DNA from: Isoetes taiwanensis
Taxonomy: Eukaryota; Streptophyta; Lycopodiopsida; Isoetales; Isoetaceae
Direction of reading: 5' to 3'
DNA: 64,000 bases
Assembly (NCBI GenBank): GCA_021234155.1
Contig: JAJEKV010000011.1
Span: 15,946,441-16,010,440, forward strand
Position numbers and translations under genes: made by a program
Part shown: piece after piece, positions 22,905-34,509 of the stretch
How positions within the stretch are numbered: position 1 is the stretch's first letter
Layout of the letters: every line of letters starts with the position of its first letter
Notes under the pieces: model-generated
Seen by the model: only the letters and a program-made list of their open reading frames with translations
Told to the model about the DNA's origin: nothing
Databases searched by the model: none

Positions 22905-23964
22905 TATGTATGATTAGGTTAAGATGTTCTTATGATGATTATCATGTTATGATGCTATGTGATGTTGGTTGATCATGTTTTCTCCTCTTGTATTGGGAAG
23001 GGGGGTAGAGACCTAGTAGCCATTATGTAGTATGCTCCTAGTCTAGATCCCTTAGTTCCTATTAGATGCGGCCTGTTCATAGGAACCCACCGGGCTATGG
23101 AGGCTATGACGTGACTCAGCACTACACAACGGGGCTAGAGGCAATGCGGAGGGAGGATCCCTGCCGAGTGGGGGCTACGGGGGATCCCATAGTGGGCTAG
23201 GCCTATGGTCGGTCACTTCGTGTGGGCCGAGCATGGGTCCGACATGGGTCCGACACCTCCTGGGGCAATGGTGTCGCCCTGCCTCTCAAGAGTTGCAAGT
23301 GTCAGCTTGGCTCTTGTTTTGGGGGGTTCAGTCGGGTATGAATCGTGTGTCGCCACGATTCTCTAGCCGCCCGAGGAGCCTCTAGACCCCGGGAAGGGGA
23401 GATGCAACCCTTCCTGCCTCGACGGACCAGGGAGATGCAACCTGGAGTAGTCCCGATGGGTGATGCCATGGGATTGCGTATCCGGAAGGCTAGAGTCATG
23501 CCAGAGCCTAATCTAGCCCATTCTGCAAAGTATGCACAGGAGGGGCGGATGGAGTAGTCAACCCTAGCCATTGTCTATAGCCAGCCCCGCCATTGTCATG
23601 ACTCGGTCTGCTCTATCTTGAGGCCTAGCCAGTCAGTCATCCTCCTTATGAGTCGGAGCCATGGGTAGGAGCTCTCATGTTTTATGGCATAGGATTATCT
23701 TCTTTGCAGTTGTGGATATGTGGATGGACTACCCTTCGAGGTAGTATGATGTATTGTTATTGCTAGTTCTGACGTTGTTTATGCTTCCGCTATGATAGGA
23801 GCCCATAGGGGAAGGGCGCGCAAGACACCTTCGTGTCCCCTTCCCGCACTACGGTGATCCCAGAGTGCGGGATAGACGGAGGGCTCGTCCGGTCGAAGGA
23901 CCGGATGGGGGATTTCCTGCGGAGTGTATGGCCGGGCGCCGTATATTTAGCAGGGAGCGTCACA
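22905..23964 (+). mobile_element. 5'-truncated solo LTR related to the 35-46 kb element
   Basis: Words run in the same order as the reverse complement of the LTRs at 35299-36711 and 44610-46110: TTGTATTGGGAAGGGG, GTAGAGACCTAGTAG, then ATTCTGCAAAGTATGCACAG with AGGGGCGGATGGAGTAG, and finally CGCCGTATATTTAGCAGGGA before a terminal CGTCACA at 23958-23964. No primer-binding site follows, and no TGTGACGTT start is found, so it is a solo, 5'-shortened and diverged copy. Confidence 0.75.
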
Positions 23965-24248
23965 CCAAAATAGCCAAAGTGATCAACTTCCTACTTCCCC
24001 AACAAAAACCAGAACATGCTATTGCATTATAACTTTTGGCTTTTAATGTTTCTACAATGCCTTTGCAATCTTCAAAGGCTTTTTTTCTGCATTTTCATAA
24101 TGCTCAGATGCTCTATTATAAATTATTTAATTAAATAGTCAGGATGCGTTTTATAATTATGCTATAGCTTACATATGCCAAATGCCTCTTTATCCACTCT
24201 TGGATCGGTGCTTCGAATGGCCCCCGAAACGAAGTTGGGCGTCCAACT

Positions 24249-24463
24249 GGGTTCGCTTGGGCGAACCCCGAGAATTCGCCTAGGCGAACCCGCCGGATTC
24301 GCCCAGGCGAACCCGGTCGAAGACGTGGCGGGGGCGGCCTGCTTACTTGGCATTGCTGCCGGGTTCGCCCAAGCGAACCCCTAACCCGGGTTTGGCACAC
24401 GTGTGGCAGTTGTGGCAGTGGTGGCAGTGGTCGCTTCCCTGCCGGGTTCGCCCAGGCGAACCC
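24249..24463. repeat. Cluster of five 20-bp palindromes, consensus GGGTTCGCCYRGGCGAACCC
   Basis: Copies at 24249-24268, 24272-24291, 24295-24314, 24361-24380 and 24444-24463. Each is a near-perfect inverted repeat around a 2-4 base centre. All lie just upstream of the DUF1771-Smr fragment. Read as protein they give FAQANP on one strand and VRLGEP on the other. Confidence 0.95.
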
Positions 24464-24493
24464 GTAGGCGGGGTCGGGTGGCAGAACTGAGCA

Positions 24494-24820
24494 GTGGCGA
24501 AGAAATTGAACCCGAACAGGCTAAAAACAGAGCACCAATTGGCGGACAATTTGAATGCCGAAGCTGCCGCAGAGATTTTCAAGCAGAAAAATAAGAACAG
24601 AGGTGAATGGACTATAGATTTACATGGATTGCATGCAGCAGAGGCTGTAGATGCAGTTTTTCAAAGATTATCACAGCTCGAATCTCTCATTTGGGCTCCT
24701 AATTCTCATAAAAAACAAGGGTTTAATGACAAATTTCGGCAGCTTATTGTTATTACAGGTATTAATTGGAGCCAAATCTGGCTTCCAAATCCGTGGCAAC
24801 AGCACAAGCGCCCCTTGTAA
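24494..24820 (+). pseudogene. DUF1771-Smr domain protein fragment
   Basis: A 108-codon open frame. Residues 12-32 (NLKTEHQLADNLNAEAAAEI region, then FKQKNKNRG) match the end of DUF1771. Residues 37-55 (EWTIDLHGLHAAEAVDAVF) match the start of the Smr domain with its DLHG signature. RQLIVITG near residue 83 is the next Smr strand, but the family's GKGNHS loop that should follow is replaced by INWSQIW, and the frame stops. In plants DUF1771-Smr proteins are putative nucleic-acid binding or nicking proteins. The start and end are missing. Palindrome clusters flank it on both sides. Confidence 0.7.
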
Positions 24821-25019
24821 ATCTGAAGAAGAAGCTATGACCTGAAGAATCTGACCTTAAGAAGTCGATCCTCGTACCTCTGCTCAATCTACTTCTACTT
24901 CTGGATCCGAAAGTAGAGAATCAGGAAAAGAACATGAAAATATACAGCCAAGAACACAGCCAAATCAGAAAGTGCAGCGGCCTTCCTTTGTAGCGGCTTC
25001 CTCTGTGCCTTGAAGAAGC

Positions 25020-25240
25020 AGGGGCGGAGCAAATCCATCTGTTTCTAGAGCGAATCCATCTGCTTCTGGAGCGAATCCATCTGTTTCTACAAGCAGCATA
25101 TCAAGCAGAATACATCAGGATAGCATCACCGACCAATAGATATTCTGTCAAACCCTATTTCTAGCGCCGCTTGCTCACGATCTGATCCAAACCCTGTTTC
25201 TGATCCAAACCCTGTTTCTGCGCCGCTTGCTCACGAAGCA
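25020..25240 (+). repeat. Small coding-like tandem repeats
   Basis: Three units of about 21 bases at 25025-25092 (GCGAATCCATCTGTTTCT type; GANPSVS in one frame). Then GATCCAAACCCTGTTTCT and GCCGCTTGCTCACGA units at 25150-25240. Probably residues of the same gene as the Smr fragment. Confidence 0.6.
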
Positions 25241-25286
25241 CTTTTCTCTTCAAACCCTAAGAACCCGTACTGCACTGCCTGACCCG

Positions 25287-25497
25287 GGGTTCGCCCAAGC
25301 GAACCCGGTAGAACCTCTGCCTGCGATCTGCCATGCCTGCCACAAACCCGGGTTCGGGTTCGCCCAAGCGAACCCGGTAGGAATGCCACGCAGACCGGGT
25401 TCGCCGGCGACACTCCGGCCACGTCGTCCGCGGGTTCGCTTCGGCGAATCCGACGGGTTCGCCCAAGCGAATTTTTTGGGTTCGCCTGGGCGAACCC
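25287..25497. repeat. Second cluster of the 20-bp palindromes
   Basis: Copies at 25287-25306, 25356-25375, 25432-25451, 25455-25474 and 25478-25497, with a half copy near 25396-25410. Same consensus as the first cluster. The last copies are nearly back-to-back. Confidence 0.95.
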
Positions 25498-25509
25498 GAT
25501 TGGTTTGCG

Positions 25510-26135
25510 AACTTGGTTTCGGGAGCCAATAAAGTGCGCGACTCTCGGATCGGTTCCCTCTTTGCAGGATCATATGGCTCACCAGCCAAGAAGTCAGACA
25601 CAACTACCAGAAAGTCCGCTGCAGCAACTTTATCTGCCAATTTTCTGTATGCATCTTATAAAATAGGTGAGTACCTACAGCAATCACTGAATATAACATA
25701 TGCTACTCGCAAATACACTATGAAGTGTTATTGTATTAACATCATGAAGCTTTAGCAGTGCATAGAAAGAAGCTCTAATGACAATGTTTCAGAATTACTG
25801 TCTCGTTTCATCCTTTTCCGAGACGTCTTTCCAAGGAACCTCTTTACGTTCCATGTATTATTCCCAAAGATTACATCTTCCAATTCAAAGTAGCCTGGCC
25901 TAGCCATGTCTACCATAATAAAATCAGGAGTTTATGCATAAATTTCATTCCCCTATGTCAAGCTTTAATAGACAGAAGTAACTCCTCCTGCACAAACAAA
26001 TGCAGTAACGGCTTTCCTTTGAAATGAGACTCGTGAAGGTTTCTCTGCCATGTACATTTGGCCATTTGGTTTCCTCTATGGGTTTTGTAGAGCTGGATGG
26101 ATCTCCATGAGAATAGATTTGCAAGCTGTAGGCAA
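25510..26135 (+). other. Possible host exon remnant, otherwise unrecognised
   Basis: The plus frame from about 25510 reads GSLFAGSYGSPAKKSDTTTR and SAAATLSANFLY, ending near a possible donor (TAG then GTGAGT at 25668). It may belong with the Smr fragment, but I cannot name it. The rest holds nothing recognised. Confidence 0.25.
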
Positions 26136-26262
26136 GGGGCAAAATCCAGAGCGATGATGCAAAAGATTCTATCATTCTTGGCGAACAGAAATCCGGAGGC
26201 AAGGGACAAAATCCAGAGCTATGATACAAAAGATTCTATCATGCTTGGCAAATAGAAATCCG
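26136..26262. repeat. About 64-bp tandem duplication
   Basis: Two units share CAAAATCCAGAG, ATGATGCAAAAGATTCTATC (second unit ATGATACAAAAG...) and GAAATCCG. Confidence 0.85.
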
Positions 26263-26633
26263 AGTTTCTCTGCATTTTCATTGCCACAGCTTGGCAGTCT
26301 GAGAAAGCTCCCATTTAATTCTCTCAGTAAAAGCTCCCTGTTTCTCAAGAAGCTCTGGTTCTGCTATTGAGGAGCAGACAAAATATTGCTGCATATCTTC
26401 AAAGTTTCTATATTTTTTACAGGTAAAAGCGGGCCCAGCCAAGAGTCTGACGATCTCGTCCAGCAATGACGACCAGCGATGGCTTGTGCACCTGTATACT
26501 GGCAGAGGCAAGAGAAAGATGCTGACTGCTGACAGCTGACCCTGTTTGTAGAACTGGAATTTTTAAAGTGAAAAATGCAAGCTCTATAGATAACGACAAC
26601 CACAGTCATAGCCACATAAACAAAATAGGGCAA

Positions 26634-27383
26634 ATGAAATGAAATGAAATTTATTTTCGTCTACGAGACCGACAGGCCTATGAGACATTACAAAATACAT
26701 TCAAAGTTGTAAAACAGATCATCCAGTGCATCTTCTGAGAATAACACACTGGGCTCTTCTATCTCTACCTCTTCTATCTTTTGTTTTTTCAAACATTCAT
26801 CCCTCTGGTTGAGGATATCAACAATGCACTCCCCTATAACTGATCCTGGATACCGGAAAAACCCATCCAAAGAGACAGCATCGATCCCATGTTTGGCTCT
26901 TACCTCAGAATAAGCGTAACACCGAAGTAGGACATGGGCCTCATCCTCCACCACTCCTTCAGTACAGACCTTACAGTGCCTAAGATTATGTGCAATATCC
27001 GCCCATCTTCCGATCTCCACACCGAGTCTATGTGAACTTAGCCGTATTCTAGCAATTGTTTGTCTATGTTTCACTGATATCTGTTCCACAAGATAGTGTG
27101 GTGTCTGCATGGCAGGATTTATCTGAGTCCTATAGTATTCTTTCTTTACCGCTACGCTCCACGACTTGTCGAGGAAGCTCTGTCGAACCCATCCCTCAAT
27201 ATCTTCTTTGTGCATCTGTAATTCCTGGATGTTCATCCCCCACCTGGCAAGAGCTGGTTGGTGCGGTTGCCCATGCAAAATCTCTGCAAAAAGTCTATCT
27301 GATCGAAACCAAGGGAAATCTGAAAGGCTTGAGATACGAAATGTTACATAGGTCTGGATTTGCTGACCATTCCTTAGAGCCAA
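26634..27383 (-). mobile_element. LINE 3' end with RT zinc-binding domain
   Basis: A 231-codon minus-strand frame ends at 26688. Residues 105-170 read KHRQTIARIRLSSHRLGVEI, then CKVCTEGVVEDEAHVLLRC, a C-x2-C-x8-H-x4-C zinc knuckle typical of the C-terminus of LINE ORF2. The reverse transcriptase itself is missing, so the copy is 5' truncated. The 3' tail is a short ATTTC repeat at 26634-26655 rather than poly-A, marking it as a different LINE clade from the others in this window. Confidence 0.7.
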
Positions 27384-27479
27384 ACAGCTTCACAGACCAC
27401 AGATTCCTCCGCGAATTAGGTCTTTCAGCTTCACCGAACAGCTTTACAACTCCTCAGCGCATTAGAAATAGAGGCTAAC

Positions 27480-28293
27480 AATCGATTCATCAAGCAGACA
27501 ACGAAGCCAACTTTTGGATTAGGAAGAGCAAGATCTGATTCGAAACATACATTTAGGTCTTCAAAGAAGGATAATTCCGGAGCACACAACCATCACCAGA
27601 GCTCTGTCCCTGGCAGCAACTCAGGCGCTAAAACAGAACTTGGACAACCCAATTGGGAAAAAGGGGCAAATGTCGGAGAATAAAAATGGAAGCCATTTTC
27701 TGCACCAGCCAAAAGCCTGGATGGGTCGGAATATAGCAAGAACAAAGAACAAGGGTTAAGAGACAAAAATTTGGCAGGAAAAACTTCACACGGCTTAGAA
27801 CAAGAGGAAAAGAAGGCAAACACAAGAAAAGGACGTTGGTTGGTTGGGTGGAGAAGAGCAAAACAGAAAACCGTGGAGATACACAGTGTATCTGCCGGAA
27901 GAGAATAGGTTTTCTTGTTCGGCCAATTTGAGAAGAGCAATTACACGTCACCAAAAAATTAACTAATTTTAATCTAACGGCATACAACAAAAGTTATGAA
28001 ATACATGAAATCAATGGACAAGATTGCGCACAAACTATCATATTTTAGCTTTATTACTATATATAGATATAGATACCGTGTTAGGCTAGTGTCAACAATC
28101 CCCATTCAAACATTGTAATTCATACCCTGTCATCCTCTCTTGCTCATACCCTGTCTCTTAATAACCTTATTTGGCCATAATCCACCTTTTCCTCATTTGG
28201 AAGATATTACCCTACCTTGTTATGTTGGTGTGACAATCCCCCATTCAAAAATTGTATTTCATACCTTGTTATACCGTCTCTTAGTACTCTTAC

Positions 28294-28296
<3 letters not shown>
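27480..28296. other. Non-coding, unrecognised
   Basis: Only fragmentary frames. A stretch near 27480-27660 (plus) reads protein-like (SSKKDNSGAHNHHQSSVPGS) but stops and has no identifiable family. Confidence 0.4.
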
Positions 28297-28324
<28 letters not shown>

Positions 28325-30839
28325 TGAACGTGGACCTTTATTACTTAAAAGAATATAAAGAGTACATAGGGGACTCAAAACCCAGTGGAGAAGATGTCCA
28401 CTAGAGCAACACTACCCACCACATACATAACATAGAAAAGCAGAGAATACATATCACCATGAGCACAACTATTTGCTATGAGTAGGTCTGAATCTGAAGA
28501 TATTGCTCCCAAATGACACTCTTGACGTCATCCTTTAAGGACGAACACTTGTACGCCACGGTCCCAACGAAGGAGGAGGAACTTCAATTTGAACTCATTC
28601 CACGTCAACAATCTTGTCTCATTATACCATGTAGATACCGTGAGCACACCTGCTACTTGCCACCGACGTTGCGTCAATGGATGGATAGAAGAGACCAGAG
28701 GACAATCTGCCTGGCCGTCACCCAAAGGGATCCATCAGCAACTGGCTATAGGATCTGTGTGGGCCATTGGATGGAACTGAAACAAAGTGCGCACAGTTTC
28801 CCAAGCAGCTAGCAACCCCTTGAGGAAAGGAGATGCATTAGGATATGGAGAAAGTGGATAGAATAATGCACATGGGAGGAGTGGCTTAATGGATGGAGAC
28901 CCAGAAATGCACATCTGTAAAGACTGGTGAATGAGACGCAGACCTGGAGAATTATCAGCATTATTTAGAATCCGCCATATGAACTTAGAAATCAGCACCT
29001 TGCTCTGGAGAAGAAAGTGAATCATCCCCAGCCCCAATGCACTTCGCTCAACTAATTTTAACATTAGTTCCTTCTTCCGTGCCACCCCAGATGAAGTTCC
29101 TGACAGTACGAACAATGAGCTGCATCTTTGTCTGCGGTGCCAGTAAGATGGATGCCATATAGACATGTGTACCACTCAGAACTGACTTTGCCACAGTTAC
29201 ATGACCAGCCATGGATAACTTAGCCGTGGACCACCAGAGCAAATGCCTTTCCAATCCCTTAATAATGACATCCCACGCGTCTCCAGATGAGAGGTGTATA
29301 CTAACTGGAATGCCCAGAAGTCTAGTTGTCTTACCATGAGGAAGAACCTTCCATGAAAATGCAACCACAGAACGGCACTGTAGAGTCTAGGGCCCACAAG
29401 GCAATACACTTTTGCCATCCCACAAAGATACAAGAAGCCAAAGAGAAACTGTCCAACAAGGAAATGGCATTCTGCAAATTCTGCTCATCAGCCATTAAGA
29501 ACAAGAAAGTATCATCTGCGTACTGATTACAAATCTCTTATGAACCATTATTCATGGGAAGACCATGCAGGATGCCTTCTTGGACTGCAAGAGAGAATAC
29601 CTAAGAGAGAATCTCTGCAACAATTGTAAAAAGCAGTGGTGCCAAAGGACAGCCCTGGCGGATGCCACGTCCCACCTGAAAAAATGTCGATGGTTCTCCT
29701 TGAAAAAGAACTGAAGAACGAGCAGAATAATGAAGTTTCATAACGTCTATTGCGAACTGGACACAAAAACCAAGACGTAAAAGGCACTGCTCTAAGAAAC
29801 TCCAGTCAACACTGTCATATGCTTTTGCAAAATCCAGCTTCAAGTATACAATGGGGTAACCATGCATTCTAGCCCAATAGAGACCCTCATATGCTGTTGC
29901 CACATTATTCAAGATACACCAGCGAGGCAAGAAACCTGACTGTGTGGAAGAGATGGACTCAGTAAGCACGCCATAAAGCTTCTGAGCAAAAGCTTTAGCA
30001 AAGATCTTGTACACTGAGGACAACAAGGTAATGGGGCGCCAATCTGAAATGGAAGAGGGGTCCTTACATTTTGGAATAAGGGAGATGCAACTAGAGTTGA
30101 GGATTTTGTCTAGGTGCCTCTGTCTTTTAAAATCCCTGAAAATATCATACACATCTGCACCAAGCCAATCCCAATACTCCTGGAAAAATTCCACCGGAAT
30201 ACCATCAAGACCCGGACACTTGCCCCTCTTGAGAGAAAATGTGGCCTCAGCTAAATCATTCTGGCTGATCTCAGCCTCTAAAGTAGCCCTTTGCTCATTA
30301 GTGACTATAGGATGAACCTTAGCAAGCAAAGCCGCTTGAAAATCTGACTGAAAGGGAAGACGCCGAGCAGTGAAGAAAGCTGAAAAGGGATTGTGCAAAA
30401 AGCCTCTAAGCTCAACTCGATCTGAAATAACAAGCCCATCCTGAATCTGCAGAGACTGAAGAGATGCAGCTAGCTTTCTAGTTTTGGCAGCTCTGAAGAA
30501 AAAACATGTGCACCGGTCTCCCTCCTTAAACCATTGCAACCCAGCTTTAATACGAGCAAATTGCACCTGTTCAGATTCCATCTGTCGAATGCTACACAAA
30601 ATTTGCTTCTACACATGACCATCTGATAGGGCAACAGACCTGCATGCCTCAAGTTGTTGATAAAAGAGCCAGCAGAAGGCTCCGGTTAGTAGAAGCCCGT
30701 TCACGACCCCAACCTTTAGCAAAAGACTTCACAACAGTGAGAGCATCAATAATACCTGCCATGCCCCTGTGCCGAGAGAAAGAATTGAACCACGCCTGTC
30801 TACAACCTGCCAAAATTTCCTCATCCTTCAAGATAAATG
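28297..30839 (-). mobile_element. LINE (A), 5'-truncated, reverse transcriptase with shifts
   Basis: The poly-A tail is the T run at 28297-28322. ORF2 pieces read from 30831 downward: KDEEILAGCRQAWFNSFSRH; then a 332-codon frame 29601-30599 with KRGKCPGLDGIPVEFF, LNSSCISLIPKCKDPSSISD, LDFAKAYDSVDW and GRGIRQGCPLAP, which are reverse-transcriptase blocks; after a stop, QYADDTFLFL at about 29500-29530, the YADD catalytic box; then the C-terminal FIWGGTEEG block near 29080. Stops and shifts inactivate it. The 5' end meets the poly-A of LINE (B) at 30840. Confidence 0.85.
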
Positions 30840-33800
30840 TTTTTTTTTTTTTTTTTTTTTTTGAGGGTAAGAGTGCAATTTATTAATTTAGAAAAAGAGT
30901 ACAGTGGGTCCCCTCATCGGGACAGATAGAGAGATATAATCCAAAGGGAGGAATAACCAAGAATTCAATGGTGTACTAGTGGCCCAGCCAGTTCTTCTTC
31001 CTCACTGATGTAGGTACTATAGGGCAAAGCACCTTCTTCACCACAAGAGCGAGTACTATAGATAACGCTATGCACTTCCACCCATCTTTTGCCGCTTGGG
31101 GGTTGTTCATTTTGTTCTAGACAAGAGTTTACCTTCTTCATTGATGGTTGCCTTCATCCTTGTCAACCCAGTTACACTTGAAGTACGTGTAAAAACCTTC
31201 AAGCCTCTGTCAACTTCCTTGTTATAGTTCCTACCCATCTTCCTATGATGGGCTAGTGCCATTAAGGCCACTTCCATATTGAAGAGGCTTTTAATTTTTT
31301 CAATGCTAACTTCTTGCCCTCCATAAGCAACCTGACATCGATGTTTCCAGACCACCCAAAGGGAAATTGATACCAGTGAAGTAGTAATTTGGCAGCTTCC
31401 AGATGAAATTATAATACCTGGCCAGTTGAGTTGGTGTAAGTCAAGTCCGAGAATAGGAGTAGCCCACCTCCAGAAATAAAAAATCCTAGGGCAAAAAAAC
31501 ACGTGTGCAGTAGATTCACTTTCTTGACAACCCAGAGGGCATAGCTCGCTTGCTGAGATACCTCTTAGGAAGAGTTTAGCATTGGAGGAGAGACCACCTT
31601 GAAGGGCTGTCCACTGCAAGAACTGGATTCTTTGGGAACACATGGACTTCCAGGAGTTGCAAGGAGTTGAATAGCAGCTGGTCTATTGACCCCTAGAATG
31701 AGCTCAGCTTTAAGGGGGACTTCTCCACGAAGCGCTCGATATACATTAGCTACCTTGTAAGAAGGGGATTCCACACACTCCCACCTTTCTTCAGGACCCT
31801 CCAGCCCAGAGAGACCAGAGATATTAGCTTGGATTTTCCTTAGGATCTTCCTGTCACCCTCACCAGCATTTGGGATCAACCCTTTTAGTTTGGACCAAGA
31901 GATCCATCTACCATTCTCCCAAAGGTGAGATAGTCTGGAGACCCCATGAACCTTCCATTTACTATAGATCCGGGGGTGTACTAGTGCAAGAGGAAGATCC
32001 CTTGATCCCCAAACCCTAATATTCCAAAAAAGATTGATCTTACCAGCATGTGGAGGTAGCTCAGCAGGAGAGCATAAGATTCTTCTCATAACGGGAGAGG
32101 TACCTGGGGCAATCTTAAAGTCTCTAAAAGCATCCCCAAAATCATCTCTAGGGAGGGAAGGCTTGCTTTTGAGTTTACAGCGTTGAAACCAATATCTGAC
32201 AAATGCTAGGGCAGGGGAAGTGTCACCTTGCAGTACTCTCCATACGTATCTGGCTGCTAATGCCTGAGCCTGAGAAAAGGGATCTTTGCAACCAAGACCA
32301 CCTTCTTTCTTATCTCTACATAGTTCAGACCAACCCACCTTGGCCATACCTCCCCAGATAAATTTCCTGATTATGACCTGGATCTGGTTGTACACAAATT
32401 TCTGCGCCACTATTACAGACGAGAAGAAAATGTGAGAGGTTGCAAGGACAACATTGGCCACTGTTACACGCCCAGACACAGCAAGACCTTTGGCTGACCA
32501 TAGGGCAACTTTCTTCCGAAGACGATCCAACAGAGGCAACCAGAGACCTTTGATATTATCAGATAAGGAAAGTGGAAGGCCCAGGAAAGTAATTGATTCA
32601 CCTGCTTTCACCATCGGAAACCCTAGCATACTGACTCGAGGATCAAGCGCAGTTTCCAGTGCCCATAGAGTGGAGCATTTGTTAGGGTTAAGACCAATTC
32701 CGGATATGATCTCAAAAGCCAGAAGAACGTCCCGAAATGCCTGAAAGCTACCATCATCAAATCTGAGAAACATGAAGGTATCGTCAGCATATTGCATAAT
32801 TGTGAGCTCGTCAGCACCACCAGGTAGAGAGAGACCATTCATTGAACCTTCTGAAGTTTTGAGTTTCACCATCCTAGTAAGTAGATTTGCCATGATGAGA
32901 AACAAGTAAGGAGCCAAAGGGCACCCTTGCCTGATACCTTTTCGGAGATCAAAGAGGCCAGATGGTTCACCATTAACAAGCACCGTTGCTGATGCTAATT
33001 TGTTCATGCCCATAGAGATATCAACAAACTGCCTATGAAAGCCCATATGAGCCATCACCTCCTGCAGACCCTCCCATCTAAGAGAGTCATAGGCCTTCCT
33101 GAAATCCATCTTTATCAGCACACAGTTCTGCCTTGATACCCTACACCAATGTAACCCTTCCCTTGCACCCAAATAATTATCCAGAATGTTTCTTCCAAGG
33201 AGAAATGCCGATTGTTCTCTGCCAATAATCCTATTTAGAATAGGCTTCAGACAATTAGCCAGAACTTTCATGATGACCTTATATAGGACATTGGTCAGGG
33301 CAATAGGTCTCCATTCACTGGTAACCTGAGGTCTTGGCACTTTAGGAACAAGAGTGATGAATCCAGCTGCCAAGGAAGGGTGTAAAAGCTGGGAGTTCCA
33401 TGCACCTCTAATAGCCCTGAGGAAGTCCTGTCCCAAGAATTCCCAAAACTCCTTGAAAAACTCCGGGGGAAATCCATCTGGACCGGGGGATTTTCCAGTT
33501 GCCAAGGAACAAAGAGTTCTATAAACTTCTTCATCCCCTAACGGTTGAAGTAAGGATTGATTGTCAGCTTCCGAAATCAAGTGCGCCCAATCAAACTTTG
33601 GTAGCCATCTAGCAATTTCTGATCTATAAGTGGATGGAAGCCGCTCTTCTTTAAATTGGTCCTGGAAGTTTCCCCTGATGAAGCGCTTGATTTCATCCTG
33701 ATCTGTTAAGAGGGTCTGATTTTGATCTTTGATAGAAGTGATGCTATTTTCTACTAACCTAGCCCCAACCAGTCTAAAAAAACACTTAGAATTCTCATGA

Positions 33801-34402
33801 TCAAGTTCAGCATACCATTTAGTTTTGGAGCGTATAGCTGCACCCCTTGCTTCCTCCTCTTCTATAGCTTTAGCTTTGCTTTCGAGCTCCTCCTCCAAAG
33901 CCTGTTTATCTCGATTGTAGGGGTCGCTAAGAAGTTCCTGCTTAACAATCCGGAGACTATTGTAGACAAGATCCTTTTCCTTTTTAAAGATCAGAGCCCT
34001 ATTTCTTCCCCATTTCTTGATCCAAGCCTTCATGAGGTTGAGCTTATGGGCCCAAGCCTTCATAGAGGGGAAGTTGTCCCCATTTTTTAGTGAGCCAAGA
34101 AAAGCCTTAAAAGGGCTACAGAACACTTCTTTGGTTAACCATGAGACGTTGAACTTGAAAGGAATATTACCTGATTTCCTAGCTGAGGGGATATCTTCCA
34201 GCGTAAGCCTTTGCGGAACATGATCCGAGTGAGTGAATGCAAGATCACCTTCAACATAAGATTTATCCATAAATCCAGCAGATTTGTTGGCCAGGTAGAA
34301 CCTATCAAGCAAACAATACACTCTATCCTGACCCTTCTGTTTGTTAGACCAGGAAAATGTAGTGTTGGAGGGAGGAACTAAAGAGAAGCCTGCACTAAAG
34401 TT
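30840..34402 (-). mobile_element. LINE (B), long RT frame, truncated in the endonuclease
   Basis: The poly-A tail is the T run at 30840-30862. A 918-codon frame covers 31565-34321. The sequence reads back to NFSAGFSLVPPSNTTFSWSN near 34395, the C-terminal end of the APE-type endonuclease, so the first two-thirds of the endonuclease and ORF1 are lost. RT blocks: GKSPGPDGFPPEFF, FITLVPKVPRP, EWRPIALTNVLYK, MDFRKAYDSLRW, GIRQGCPLAP and QYADDTFMF. A frameshift near 31640 separates the zinc-binding C-terminus (31107-31643: CPLGCQESESTAHVFFC). It is the best preserved LINE here but not autonomous. Confidence 0.9.
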
Positions 34403-34509
34403 AAGCTAAAATTATTATTTTTTTTCTCAATTTTTTCCATTTACTTTAGCCAATTTCTTTTGAAAATATGCTAAAAAATCGCCAAATAGCTAAGTTTAGC
34501 CCTTAAATT

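Noticed and set aside
24249-25497. CRISPR array
   Set aside because: Eukaryotic context, irregular spacing of 3 to about 60 bases, and palindromic units without unique spacers of constant length.
24131-25640. Several 60-130 codon ORFs with FAQANP/VRLGEP repeats as a repeat protein
   Set aside because: The repeats come from a strand-symmetric palindrome and are open on both strands, so the DNA structure explains them better than a protein.
30840-34402. One LINE joined to the ORF1 block at 47562-49164 and split by the LTR element
   Set aside because: The sequence next to the 5' LTR (46111 onward) contains no endonuclease start, so the two parts are not contiguous.
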